This document shows, piece after piece, positions 53,607 to 62,877 of a DNA stretch of 64,000 nucleotides. Below the pieces are notes generated by a model, which did no database searches, had not been told where the DNA came from, and was given only the letters and a program-made list of their open reading frames with translations. Location of the stretch: positions 1-64,000 of the forward strand of contig JBBQTB010000001.1 in NCBI GenBank assembly GCA_038213375.1, in the 5' to 3' direction. How positions within the stretch are numbered: position 1 is the stretch's first letter; the number at the start of each line of letters is the position of its first letter. The position numbers and the translations under genes were made by a program. Source of the DNA: JAAUTT01 sp038213375. GTDB lineage: Bacteria > Bacteroidota > Bacteroidia > Bacteroidales > JAAUTT01.

Positions 53607-53725
53607 CATTACATCATATACATAAAAATGTTACATGATTCCCATATATGAAATTTCGGATATTTTACAACATTTTCCATGAAGGTGGAAATGATGTAAA
53701 ATATAGTGCAACATGGTGTAATAAT
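53607..53725. promoter_or_regulatory. Cluster of five related motif copies between divergent genes
   Basis: Three copies read rightward (CATTACATCATATACAT 53607-53623, GTTACATGATTCCCAT 53630-53645, TTTTACAACATTTTCCAT 53663-53680) and two leftward (GTGGAAATGATGTAAAAT 53685-53702, GTGCAACATGGTGTAATAAT 53706-53725). The third and fourth form an inverted repeat with a short spacer. It could be a multi-site operator serving the DUF4142 gene, the DUF6702 gene or both. Confidence 0.5.
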
Positions 53726-53824
53726 TTTATAGATTAAACCACGGATAAATAAGAACTGGTTATTTGAAATCAATTATGATGGTTATAGGACAATAGGTTT
53801 TCTGAAAAAAACTAAAAAAAAATG

Positions 53825-53832
53825 TAAATTTG
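53825..53832 (+). promoter_or_regulatory. -7 element before the DUF6702 gene
   Basis: TAAATTTG fits TAnnTTTG. No good -33 TTTG is present 20 bases upstream, as for activator-dependent promoters. It lies 21 bases before the start codon. Confidence 0.35.
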
Positions 53833-53852
53833 CTCAAGTAGTTTTTTCCTAA

Positions 53853-54353
53853 ATGATCAGTTTAAAGATATATATCCTTTCGTTATTGCTTTTGTTTTCG
53901 GCCAGAAGTTACCATCCGGTGCATGTTTCAGTGCTGAATATGGAATACGTACCGGAAAAATCGATGGTCGATTTATCATTTAAAGTTTTTACGGCAGATT
54001 TGGAATTTGCAATTGCCCATAATTATAATGTGGCATTAAATTTGGGCCAACCCACTGAGAGTTCTGAGGCTGAAATGCAAATTAACAAATATTTTTCTGC
54101 AACTTTCAGGTTGATGATTAACAACAATTATCAACCAAAAATTGTTTCTATCAGTAAAGAAACATCTGAAGATGCAACATGGGTTCACGTATCATTTCCG
54201 GTTACAGAACAAATTCACCATTTTACTATTCACAACGCTATATTTATGGATTTATATCAGGATCAAACAAACCTGCTCATTATGACATTAAACAAAAAAG
54301 AGACCGGATACCGGCTTGATTTCTATAACCGTGAAATAACTTTGACCAATTAA
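53853..54353 (+). CDS. DUF6702 family exported protein
   Basis: A 166-residue protein with a signal peptide (residues 1-19) and the SYHPVHVSVLNMEYVPEKSM start of DUF6702, followed by a beta-rich domain (KVFTADLEFAI, YFSATFRLMINN). The family is found in Bacteroidota with no defined role. It heads a same-strand run with the T9SS-sorted protein 24 bases downstream. Confidence 0.78.
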   Translation: MISLKIYILSLLLLFSARSYHPVHVSVLNMEYVPEKSMVDLSFKVFTADLEFAIAHNYNVALNLGQPTESSEAEMQINKYFSATFRLMINNNYQPKIVSISKETSEDATWVHVSFPVTEQIHHFTIHNAIFMDLYQDQTNLLIMTLNKKETGYRLDFYNREITLTN

Positions 54354-54377
54354 ACCCAGATACAGATTATTTATGCT

Positions 54378-57002
54378 ATGAGAAAAATAATATTTATTTT
54401 ATTAACTCTAATCTTTACTGTTTTCACAGTTAAGGCTACTCATAATAGAGCCGGAGAAATCACCTACCGGCAATTGTCCGCTTATACCTTCGAATTTACT
54501 GTAACAACATTAACTTATACTCTTAGCGCTGCCGACCGCAACGAATTGGAAATAACATGGGGCGACAACTCCAGCTCTATAGCGCCCCGAGTAGCTATAA
54601 ATAACAACCTTCCGGATTACTATCGAAAAAACACTTATAAGACAAATCACACTTTTCCAGGGCCTGGTATTTACGAAATTGTGATGCAGGACCCGAACCG
54701 GAATTTTGGTGTTCTTAACATTCCTAACTCTGTAAATGTACTTTTCGCCATTAAAACGACCATGATTGTAAATCCACAATTAGGAACCAACAATACCCCT
54801 GTATTACTAAACGATCCGCGCGATAAGGCTGCCCTAGGTCAGGTATTCATTCATAACCCGGCGGCATTTGATCCCGATGGAGATAGTATTTCATATAAAT
54901 TAGCTACTTGTTTACGTGATGGGGGGAAACCAATTGAGAATTACAGTTTACCAAGAAAGGTCGTGAAAGGCGATACACTTTTTGTAAACCCTGTAACTGG
55001 CGACTTGGTATGGAACGCTCCCAGGGATACCGGAATTTTTAATATTGCCATGAATATTGAAGAATGGCGAAAAGGCGTAAAAATCAGCAATATTGTTCGC
55101 GATATGCAAATTGAGGTTCATAACTCTGATAACAAACCTCCTTTAAACCCACCTTTAAAACCTTGGTGTGTTGAAGCCGGAACCACTATTAAATTTAATA
55201 TTAAAAGTACTGATCCAAACAACGACAATGTTAATCAATTTGCCAGTGGTGGTCCATTTGAAGTTAGCAGTCCGGCTACTTTCAAGCTCGACTCGGCAAA
55301 TTCAGGAAAAGGATACAGCACATCCCTATTTACCTGGAAAACCAATTGCAACCATGTACGAAAACAACCTTACATTGTTGTTATAAAAGCTGAAGACATT
55401 AATCCCCAACTCAGACTTACTGATACTGATAATTTCACCATTATGGTGCTATCTCCGGCTCCAAAAAATCTGAAGGCTTCCGGAAGCAACAATTCTATCA
55501 TATTAAGGTGGTCGAAAAATAGTTGTACCAATGCTTCAGGATATGCTATTTACAGGGCATCATCACCAACATCGCTGGTAATTGATAGTTGTGTAGGAGG
55601 TATCCCTGCCAATTCGGAATACAAAAAAATTGGAATCATTAAAAGTATTAATGATACTAGCTATGTTGATAACAATCAAGGGACGGGATTAAATTTGGGT
55701 GTAAACTACTGTTATCGAATAGTGGCCACATTTGTCGATGGAGCTTTAAGTTACCCTTCCGATGAAACATGCGCTACGCTCATTCCCGGAACGCCGGCTT
55801 TAACATCGGCCAGTGTAATCAAAGTAGATGCAGCAAATGGAGAAGTATTTGTATCGTGGATAAAACCCATAAAACTAGATACTATACCTGCTCTGGGGCC
55901 TTATGAATACCGGATTTATCGCACCGATAATTTCTCAGGAAACAATTATGCCTTAATATTAACCCGTGAATCAATTGATTTAATGGATACTACTTTTACC
56001 GATGCAGGACTAAACACTATAAAATATCCGTATAGTTATAAAATTGAGTTGTATAACAATACACCGGGCAACCGATTTATGATCGGAAGGGCAGAAACTG
56101 CATCTACCATGTATCCAAACCTATTGCCTTCCGATAATCAGGTTACCATACAATTTGCAAAATCAGTTCCATGGGTGGATAAGAGATATATTATTTATAG
56201 AAAAAATCTACTAACTGAGAAATTCGACTCAATTGGCTACACGGAAACCGAGGAGTTTGTCAACAAAGGGCTTGCCAACGGTCAATCGGTTAGTTATCAG
56301 GTTAAGGCTTACGGAACTAGACTTCTAAATGGGCAAACATTTAAAACACTAAACTGGTCCCACATAAACAGCACCATACCACTCGATACTATTAAACCGT
56401 GTCAGCCTCCATTCACCATTTCTTCAAGTTGCGATACCAATATTAACATTATCACCTGGAGAAACCCAAATTTGCTATGTGCAAATGATATTGTAAAATA
56501 CAATGTTTATTATAAACCGGGGCTCAACGACAAGTTTATTCTTATTGCGACTATTGATAATGCTAAAGATACGGTATTTAATCATAATCCTGGAGAAACA
56601 CTAGCCGGATGTTATTCAGTTACCGCCATTGACAGTTTTAATAATGAAAGTAGAATAATAAATGAACGGTGTGCAGATATTTGCACAGGGTATGCCCTAC
56701 CAAATGTTTTTACTCCAAATGACGATCAAGTAAATGACAAATACATTTCTTATAACCCAAATCATTATGTTAAACAGGTTGATATGAAAATATTTAATCG
56801 GTGGGGGAAACTGGTGTTTAGAACGTCCGATCCTGATATAAACTGGGATGGTAGGGATAAAGAAACAAAACAATACGTGTCAACCGGGGTATATTATTAC
56901 CTGTGCGATGTATACGAACCTAAGCTCGCGGGAATAGAGGTTCGAAATATGACAGGTTTTATTCATGTATATAGCGAACAAGGCAAACCTATAGCTAAAT
57001 GA
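54378..57002 (+). CDS. Large surface protein with gliding motility-associated C-terminal (T9SS type B) sorting domain
   Basis: An 874-residue exported protein. The signal peptide (FTVKATHNRAGEITYR) is followed by PKD/Ig-like and several fibronectin III-like domains, and the last 100 residues are the CHU_C sorting domain: LPNVFTPNDDQVNDKY, MKIFNRWGKLVF, WDGRDKETKQYVSTGVYYY. This domain directs export through the type IX secretion system. HNRAGEITY at the mature start is a recurrent feature of such proteins. It is likely a surface adhesin or structural protein. The next gene overlaps its stop by four bases. Confidence 0.92.
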   Translation: MRKIIFILLTLIFTVFTVKATHNRAGEITYRQLSAYTFEFTVTTLTYTLSAADRNELEITWGDNSSSIAPRVAINNNLPDYYRKNTYKTNHTFPGPGIYEIVMQDPNRNFGVLNIPNSVNVLFAIKTTMIVNPQLGTNNTPVLLNDPRDKAALGQVFIHNPAAFDPDGDSISYKLATCLRDGGKPIENYSLPRKVVKGDTLFVNPVTGDLVWNAPRDTGIFNIAMNIEEWRKGVKISNIVRDMQIEVHNSDNKPPLNPPLKPWCVEAGTTIKFNIKSTDPNNDNVNQFASGGPFEVSSPATFKLDSANSGKGYSTSLFTWKTNCNHVRKQPYIVVIKAEDINPQLRLTDTDNFTIMVLSPAPKNLKASGSNNSIILRWSKNSCTNASGYAIYRASSPTSLVIDSCVGGIPANSEYKKIGIIKSINDTSYVDNNQGTGLNLGVNYCYRIVATFVDGALSYPSDETCATLIPGTPALTSASVIKVDAANGEVFVSWIKPIKLDTIPALGPYEYRIYRTDNFSGNNYALILTRESIDLMDTTFTDAGLNTIKYPYSYKIELYNNTPGNRFMIGRAETASTMYPNLLPSDNQVTIQFAKSVPWVDKRYIIYRKNLLTEKFDSIGYTETEEFVNKGLANGQSVSYQVKAYGTRLLNGQTFKTLNWSHINSTIPLDTIKPCQPPFTISSSCDTNINIITWRNPNLLCANDIVKYNVYYKPGLNDKFILIATIDNAKDTVFNHNPGETLAGCYSVTAIDSFNNESRIINERCADICTGYALPNVFTPNDDQVNDKYISYNPNHYVKQVDMKIFNRWGKLVFRTSDPDINWDGRDKETKQYVSTGVYYYLCDVYEPKLAGIEVRNMTGFIHVYSEQGKPIAK

Positions 57003-58234
57003 TGATAAGAAGATTAATACTTTATAGCATTTTTATTTTGTTTGGGTATAACGCCATTGCCCAGCAACAAGTCCTAAATCGTTTAAAAGCAAAAGTTCTT
57101 ATAGGGCAGGAAAAATATGATATGGCATTGGATCTACTTCAAAATTCTATTCCCATTCAAAAAACAGACAATACAATTTTCAGTGAAATTGGAGATTGTC
57201 AGTATCACAAACAGGATTACAACCAGTCCATTATCAATTACCTGAAAGCCGACAGCATTTTGCAAAACAGTTCGAGCATCGAACTTGCACATTGCTATGC
57301 CTCAATAGGAGACAAAAATAGTTCGCTTCTCTGGCTTGAAAAACATTTGAAGGGAAATCAAAAGAAAACGGAACTTGAGATTGTAACCGACCCTGTTTTT
57401 GCTTCGATGTCGCACACCAATGAATGGAAAGAATTCTGGAAAAAATCATGGTATAGCGAAACCGAAACCGAAATAAATGCCATTGGCGCATTATTGGCAA
57501 AGGGTAAACCAAACGAAGCACTAAATGAGCTAGACACTTATCAAACTAAAATATCGCCTAAACATACTTATTATGCACTTCAAGCAAAGGCTTACGATCA
57601 GCAAAATTTGCCTGATCAGTCTCTGTTATCAATCACCCAAGCCATAGAAAAACATAGTCTGTCAGATGATTATCTTTCATTTCGAGCTCAGTTATTCCTT
57701 AAAACAGGAAAATACCCTCAAGCTTTGGATGATATTTCGAAAGCGATAAAACTGAATCCATTAATTCCCTTTTATTATATCAAAAGAGCCGAAATAGCCA
57801 GGTTAGCAGGAGATATGAAAATTGCTGAGTCGGATTTAAAAATCTATCAGGAGTTGTATCCGGAATCCATTGAAACAAACCATCAGTTGGGATTGCTCGA
57901 AAAGGCGAAAGGAAACCACCTTACGGCATTAAGCTATTATGATAAAGTGATTGAAAAAGATGCTTCCAAACCAGCATACTTTCTTGAAAGAGGTAAAATT
58001 GCGCTTGATGTGAAGCAAATTGAGAAAGCTGATGAGGATTTCGGCATGGCATTGGATCTTGACCCGTATATTGCTGAAGCTTATTTACAAAAAGGCAACA
58101 CAAGGCTACTACTTCAGGATAGCGAAGGAGCTTGTTATTGTTTTAAAAAAGCAAAACAATATGGCAACGCTGAGGCTGCCAAACTAATTTATCAGAATTG
58201 TAAAGAGGAAAATAATCAAGTAAATAAATTTTAG
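56999..58234 (+). CDS. Tetratricopeptide-repeat protein
   Basis: A 411-residue exported protein with a signal peptide (cut after GYNAIAQ) and TPR-like helical pairs throughout, clearest at about 225-400 (LKTGKYPQALDDISKAIKLN, AKGNHLTALSYYDKVIEKD, DVKQIEKADEDFGMALDLD). It overlaps the preceding T9SS-sorted protein gene (ATGA), so the two are translationally coupled and probably work together in the envelope. Confidence 0.88.
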   Translation: MMIRRLILYSIFILFGYNAIAQQQVLNRLKAKVLIGQEKYDMALDLLQNSIPIQKTDNTIFSEIGDCQYHKQDYNQSIINYLKADSILQNSSSIELAHCYASIGDKNSSLLWLEKHLKGNQKKTELEIVTDPVFASMSHTNEWKEFWKKSWYSETETEINAIGALLAKGKPNEALNELDTYQTKISPKHTYYALQAKAYDQQNLPDQSLLSITQAIEKHSLSDDYLSFRAQLFLKTGKYPQALDDISKAIKLNPLIPFYYIKRAEIARLAGDMKIAESDLKIYQELYPESIETNHQLGLLEKAKGNHLTALSYYDKVIEKDASKPAYFLERGKIALDVKQIEKADEDFGMALDLDPYIAEAYLQKGNTRLLLQDSEGACYCFKKAKQYGNAEAAKLIYQNCKEENNQVNKF

Positions 58235-58270
58235 GCTAATAGGAAAAAAAATATTTGTGTTCCCTTTTGA

Positions 58271-58315
58271 CTCATGTTGAGGAATCAACTCCCGACTTTG
58301 GTCTTTCAACATGAG
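58271..58315. terminator. Hairpin between convergent genes
   Basis: CTCATGTTGA (58271-58280) and TCAACATGAG (58306-58315) are perfect inverted arms with a 25-base loop, between the TPR gene and the convergent 121-residue gene. No T-run is present, so terminator activity is uncertain. Confidence 0.4.
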
Positions 58316-58329
58316 ACGTTATTTACGAA

Positions 58330-58695
58330 TTAGTTTTTATTTATGCGGGAATTCAGACTTGCGTCAAACCTTGGTTTCAGTTCGTTTAAAACATGTTGAG
58401 CGTCTATATCGCCTGCTAAAGCAGCTTCTTTATATTTATAATACAAACCAACCGCCTTGCCAAACAAATCATCGCCCAAGGCTTGCATAGCCATTGAGAG
58501 CACTACGCCAATTGATAATAATAATTGTTGAATTGTTTGAAACTCTGTTTCCTCCTCGATACTTCGAGTTTTCATTAATAAAAAATTATTATACTGAGTA
58601 AGATAATCTATGTATTTATCAACCAGATAACGAAAATCCCGTTCAAATTTTTGCTTCTCTTCCTGCGATATTGACATTGGGTGTAATTTATCCAT
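58330..58695 (-). CDS. Hypothetical helical protein
   Basis: A 121-residue soluble, all-helical protein (RDFRYLVDKYIDYLTQYNNFLL, LLLSIGVVLSMAMQALGDDLFGKAVGLYYKYKEAAL). No family is recognised. It lies 14 bases after the CDF exporter gene on the same strand, so the two are probably one unit. A second possible start is the Met at residue 7. Confidence 0.6.
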   Translation of the reverse strand: MDKLHPMSISQEEKQKFERDFRYLVDKYIDYLTQYNNFLLMKTRSIEEETEFQTIQQLLLSIGVVLSMAMQALGDDLFGKAVGLYYKYKEAALAGDIDAQHVLNELKPRFDASLNSRINKN

Positions 58696-58709
58696 ATAAT
58701 TTACAAAAA

Positions 58710-59585
58710 TTATACCGTTTTTATGTTTTTATCCAATTGTTCGAGTGGTTCAGCATGAATATTTATCTCAAGATTTTTTATTTTTGTTTTCAGCTCATTC
58801 TCAATTTCATCGCACACATTGTGAACGTCTTTTAGTGACAAGTCCTCAAACATTTCAAGATGAATTTCAGCAAAACGATAGTGTCCTGCTCTTCTTGTTT
58901 TTAAATTGTGAAATCGCAGGGATCTGTCCCTGAGTGTATCCATAATAATCTGAACCTCACTATCGGCCATAGCAGTATCTACCAAAGGGAAAAAAGCATT
59001 TTTTAACAGTTGAAACGCTTCAAATAAAATAAAAATAGCCACCAGGATAGCTACAATTGGGTCGAGGTAATATAATCCTGTAATCCAGATAAGAAACAAA
59101 CCCACTCCAACTCCTGCAGAGGTATAAACATCGGCTTTTAAGTGAAGTGCATCGGCTTCAAGAGCAATGGAATCAGTTTCTTTTGCCACTTTATATAATC
59201 TACTGGAAACGAAATAGTTTACTATTGATGAAACGAACATAACGATAAAACCGAGGCCTATTGACCCAATTGGATCGTTTACGACAAGCTTCTTTATTGC
59301 TTCAACAATAATCCATACCGCAGCAACAAAAATTAAAAGCGCCTCTATTACTCCCGAAATATTTTCGAATTTACCATGCCCGTAAGGATGTTCTTTATCA
59401 GCAGGTGTATCAGATATTTTCACTGAAAATAAAGCGATGATTGAAGCCAACAAATCCATTGACGAGTGAATTGCTTCAGAAATAATACTCACTGATCCCG
59501 AGGTTAGTCCAACAACCAATTTAATTGCGATAAGAAATGAATTGGATAAGATGGATAGTCTGGCAACTTTTATTTTTTTGTTCAT
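58710..59585 (-). CDS. Cation diffusion facilitator (CDF) metal exporter
   Basis: A 291-residue membrane protein of the CDF/ZnT family with about six helices. The HPYGHGKFENISG loop and the paired helices 2 and 5 supply the metal site; the C-terminal cytoplasmic domain (about 205-285) has HNLKTRRAGHYRFAEIHLEMF. It exports Zn2+ or a similar divalent metal in exchange for protons. Metal choice cannot be read securely. Confidence 0.93.
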   Translation of the reverse strand: MNKKIKVARLSILSNSFLIAIKLVVGLTSGSVSIISEAIHSSMDLLASIIALFSVKISDTPADKEHPYGHGKFENISGVIEALLIFVAAVWIIVEAIKKLVVNDPIGSIGLGFIVMFVSSIVNYFVSSRLYKVAKETDSIALEADALHLKADVYTSAGVGVGLFLIWITGLYYLDPIVAILVAIFILFEAFQLLKNAFFPLVDTAMADSEVQIIMDTLRDRSLRFHNLKTRRAGHYRFAEIHLEMFEDLSLKDVHNVCDEIENELKTKIKNLEINIHAEPLEQLDKNIKTV

Positions 59586-59671
59586 TATAATAAAATTTGA
59601 AATGCAAAAATACCATCTTTAATGAAATTCTCTAATCCACAAATAAAAAGTTATTACCAAGTTTTTACCGT

Positions 59672-60119
59672 TTATAAAGCGTGATCATTTTTAAGATCAA
59701 CACCTTTCCATGCTTTTTTAGCTGTCCAATCAGTTGTCGGCAATGTCTAAAATTGATGATTTGATGGTAATCCAAGAACTACCATTCCAGTAGTAAATAG
59801 GTTTAAGCTTCCGGTGGAAATATAAATTTGCCGATAACTGGCTGATGTCCGCAAAAATCTATGGTTAACCATCCCTCGTGATCAAAACTCCACGAAGCTT
59901 CAATCATCTTTTGCATTCCATTGGCATGTTTTTTTAAGATTTTCATTACTCAGGGAATTAAATATAGGGTTTTGCGATATTTGTTAGTACCGAAACCCAG
60001 TATTCACGAGTATCAGCACTAAGTATTTGATTTTTGCACACATTCACTCGTGCTAAAGGAATTGTATATCCTGCCACTCCGGCAATGGGCATAAGTTTTA
60101 TAAAGTTTCGACAGCGCAT
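59672..60119 (-). pseudogene. Decayed DUF2264-family gene
   Basis: The N-terminal piece (60119-59958) reads RNFIKLMPIAGVAGY, a Tat-like signal, then TREYWVSVLTNIAKP and a stop. The C-terminal piece (59946-59672) reads FDHEGWLTIDFCGHQPVIG, shifts frame into YISTGSL and VVLGLPSNHQF, meets a stop where a Trp is usual, and resumes PTTDWTAKKAWKGVDLKNDH. These match the two ends of DUF2264 proteins. The central several hundred codons are deleted. The gene is plainly dead. Confidence 0.7.
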
Positions 60120-60206
60120 CGTATTGTTTTCACAAAAATAGAATAACATGAGCGACAAATAATCTAAGATATTTACTATTTTTATTGATCACTAAAAACC
60201 TCAATT

Positions 60207-61193
60207 ATGACGTACATTCCATCAGACAAAAGATACCAGCAAATGGTATATAAACGTTGCGGACAAAGCGGAGTAAAGCTTCCGGCAATATCACTGGGCT
60301 TATGGCACAATTTTGGGGGATCAGATATTTATGAAAATTATAGAAAAGTGTTGTTGCATGCATTTGACCGCGGTATTACACATTTCGATCTTGCGAATAA
60401 CTATGGTCCTCCTCCGGGATCGGCTGAAGAAAATTTCGGCTCTATCCTAAAAAAAGATTTTGCCGGATACCGCGATGAGATGATCATCTCAACTAAAGCA
60501 GGATATTTTATGTGGGAAGGGCCATATGGTGATTGGGGATCGAAAAAATATCTGGTGTCAAGTCTCGACCAAAGTTTAAAGCGAATGCAGCTTGATTATG
60601 TGGATATTTTCTATTCTCACCGGCCAGACCCGGAAACGCCGATTGAAGAGACCATGTCGGCACTTGATTTGTTAGTAAGACAGGGTAAAGCTTTGTACGT
60701 CGGAATATCAAACTACAAAGACGATGAAGCGAAGAAAGCTATAAAAATCCTGAAGGAACTTGGAACACCGTGCCTCATCCATCAACCAAAGTATTCGATG
60801 TTCGAACGCTGGGCAGAAGGGGGTTTGCTTGATGTGTTAGAAGATAATGGTGTAGGATGCATTCCGTTCTCCCCTTTGGCACAAGGATTATTAACCAACA
60901 AATACCTAAACGGAATTCCGGAGGGCTCGCGGGCCAGCAAAGGTGTATTCCTTAAACCAGAGATGCTTACACAAGATAAATTGACTCAAATAAGAACACT
61001 TAACGAAATTGCCCAAAGCCGCAATCAATCGCTTGCACAGATGGCGCTTGCCTGGTTGCTGAAAGATAAACGCATAACCTCTGTGCTTATTGGAGCCAGC
61101 AGTGTTGTTCAACTTGATGATAATTTAAAAGCACTTGATAATTATCAGTTTTCGGCAGATGAATTAAAAAAGATTGAAAAAATATTAAACTAG
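60207..61193 (+). CDS. Aldo/keto reductase, YghZ/L-glyceraldehyde 3-phosphate reductase type
   Basis: A 328-residue NADPH-dependent reductase of the AKR superfamily. It has FDLANNYGPPPGSAEENFG with catalytic Asp and Tyr, ISTKAGYFMWEGPYGDWGSKKYL with the Lys, DYVDIFYSHRPDPETP with the His, and the C-terminal NADPH motif SVLIGASSVVQLDDNLKAL. YghZ-type enzymes reduce L-glyceraldehyde 3-phosphate and methylglyoxal-like aldehydes. It is a single gene. Confidence 0.9.
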   Translation: MTYIPSDKRYQQMVYKRCGQSGVKLPAISLGLWHNFGGSDIYENYRKVLLHAFDRGITHFDLANNYGPPPGSAEENFGSILKKDFAGYRDEMIISTKAGYFMWEGPYGDWGSKKYLVSSLDQSLKRMQLDYVDIFYSHRPDPETPIEETMSALDLLVRQGKALYVGISNYKDDEAKKAIKILKELGTPCLIHQPKYSMFERWAEGGLLDVLEDNGVGCIPFSPLAQGLLTNKYLNGIPEGSRASKGVFLKPEMLTQDKLTQIRTLNEIAQSRNQSLAQMALAWLLKDKRITSVLIGASSVVQLDDNLKALDNYQFSADELKKIEKILN

Positions 61194-61228
61194 AATAATT
61201 CTGATTTTTATTGATCGAAAGAATGATT

Positions 61229-61264
61229 TTAGTGAATTGTGCAAACGAATGCGCAGTTCACTAA
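61229..61264. repeat. Inverted repeat downstream of the aldo/keto reductase
   Basis: TTAGTGAATTGTGC (61229-61242) pairs with GCGCAGTTCACTAA (61251-61264), with two G-T pairs and an 8-base loop. No T-run follows, so it may be a processing hairpin. The rest of 61194-61541 is AT-rich leader for the HU gene, with no further feature I can support. Confidence 0.5.
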
Positions 61265-61541
61265 TCATGTTCAAAACCCTACCTGATGCTTTGATAAGCA
61301 AAAAAATATAAAATAATTCCAAAAGATCTTAAAATATTTGGATTTTATATTTATTCATACTTAATTGATTTAATGTATATTGCAAAATAAATGGCTAAGT
61401 TCAAGTTAAAAACAAACAATGTATTTGTAAAAACCTTGCTATTATTGGCCTATCAGAGTGTTTATATTAAAAATAATTGTATTTTTACATAGGTCTTATC
61501 ACAAACCTTCTAAATTATTAAAAACTAAAAAACTTAATTTT

Positions 61542-61814
61542 ATGAACAAAGCAGAATTAGTTGATGCAATTGCAGCAGAAAGCGGATTGACAAAAGTAGA
61601 TTCAAAAAAAGCTCTTGATGCCTTTATTAAAGTTTCTTCAGACACCTTGAAAAAAGGGGAAAGTGTTGTTCTTATTGGCTTCGCCACTTTTTCAGTTACA
61701 CAACGCAGTGCCAGAACAGGTAGAAATCCTCAAACAGGCAAACCTCTTCAAATTAAAGCTAAAAAGGCTGTTAAATTTAAAGCCGGTTCGGAACTTAGTA
61801 AAAGTGTCGAATAA
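61542..61814 (+). CDS. HU-family DNA-binding protein
   Basis: A 90-residue histone-like protein: MNKAELVDAIAAESGLTKVD, LIGFATFSVTQRSARTGRNP (the DNA-contacting arm) and KKAVKFKAGSELSKSV. It bends and compacts DNA as a dimer. I start it at ATG 61542; a longer frame upstream would add a non-conserved AT-rich stretch. Confidence 0.96.
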   Translation: MNKAELVDAIAAESGLTKVDSKKALDAFIKVSSDTLKKGESVVLIGFATFSVTQRSARTGRNPQTGKPLQIKAKKAVKFKAGSELSKSVE

Positions 61815-61823
61815 AAAGTATCA

Positions 61824-61853
61824 AAAAAAGGAGCCATTAAGCTCCTTTTTTTA
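61824..61853 (+). terminator. Rho-independent terminator of the HU gene
   Basis: GGAGC (61831-61835) and GCTCC (61842-61846) form a stem flanked by an A-run and a T-run of seven, 10 bases after the HU stop. Confidence 0.85.
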
Positions 61854-61981
61854 TAATATCATGTTAGTTGAAAAATTTAACATCATCTATTCTACCCAAA
61901 TACAATAAACAAGATAAATTTTAATATATTTCATGTGAAGCAAATTCCGCACACGAAAGTTGATTTTTTCAAATTTATTTA

Positions 61982-62557
61982 TTAGGCATATAATTTGGAA
62001 TCTTTTTTAAGTGATCCAAAACGTTCCAAAAGAATCTTTCTTTTATCTTTATCTGACAGGTTCTTATATTCATACAATACCGGGTTGGCAAATACCCTGC
62101 GTTTATAAGCCTCAGTTGTCATTACTACCTTTGCCGGGTTACCTATTACTACTGAGTTGTCGGGTATTTTACCCCTTAATACGGATCCTGCCCCTATGAT
62201 ACAATTATTGCCAATAGTGGTATTTGGAAGTATAAAACATGACATGCCTATAAAGCAATTGTTTCCGATTTTTATTGTACCAAAAAGGTCGAGGTTTGGA
62301 TTTTCGTGATGAAAAATACAAATGCTTCCTTCATGTGTAATAAGTTTAGAGCCTTGTGCAATAATTACATCATTGCCAATATCAATTAAATAAGACTCGG
62401 GAGAAATTGATACACAATGTATTCGGCATCTTTCGCCTATTCGTGCTCCCAATTTACGTAATGTATTTATTCTATAGGAATTATTCAGGTTTTTATATAA
62501 GAAAACAAAAATATCATCAGATATCTTATTAATAGTGTTTTTAATAAAACGAATCAT
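61982..62557 (-). CDS. Hexapeptide-repeat acyltransferase
   Basis: A 191-residue left-handed beta-helix enzyme of the maltose/serine O-acetyltransferase superfamily: IGNDVIIAQGSKLITHEGSI, IKIGNNCFIGMSCFILPNTTIGNNCIIGAGSVL and VIGNPAKVV at the C-terminal lid. It transfers acetyl or another acyl group, likely to a surface polysaccharide precursor, given the ATP-grasp gene divergent to it. Substrate unknown. Confidence 0.88.
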   Translation of the reverse strand: MIRFIKNTINKISDDIFVFLYKNLNNSYRINTLRKLGARIGERCRIHCVSISPESYLIDIGNDVIIAQGSKLITHEGSICIFHHENPNLDLFGTIKIGNNCFIGMSCFILPNTTIGNNCIIGAGSVLRGKIPDNSVVIGNPAKVVMTTEAYKRRVFANPVLYEYKNLSDKDKRKILLERFGSLKKDSKLYA

Positions 62558-62877
62558 AATTAGTTGAGATTTTTATATCAAAGTTACTATTTTTAAATTT
62601 GTTTTAAATTTGTCTTATATTTAAGGGAAAAATTACAATTTAAACAACTTTTTTATAACTATTGTTCATTCTCGAATATTAAGTCAAATTAAAGGATCAA
62701 AAGTAACAATTTCCATTATATTTCAATTTTACACTTACAATTGTTGTTTAATAACATCAATACATTAAACATAAAACAATACATATACTTCCCAATGCAA
62801 TGGTAAGTATAAAACATTAATTATTTATTGATTAACTATATTATTATATAACATTACTACTTAAAATATTGACAAAG
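62558..62877. other. AT-rich divergent intergenic region
   Basis: No ORF or stable structure is seen. On the minus strand TAACTTTG (62586-62579), a TAnnTTTG -7 element, lies 22 bases before the acyltransferase start. Two TAAATTTG words on the + strand lie too far from the ATP-grasp gene to assign. Confidence 0.4.

Noticed and set aside
61458..61541. N-terminal extension of the HU protein
   Set aside because: The extra residues are hydrophobic and AT-rich without family similarity; HU proteins begin at MNKAEL.
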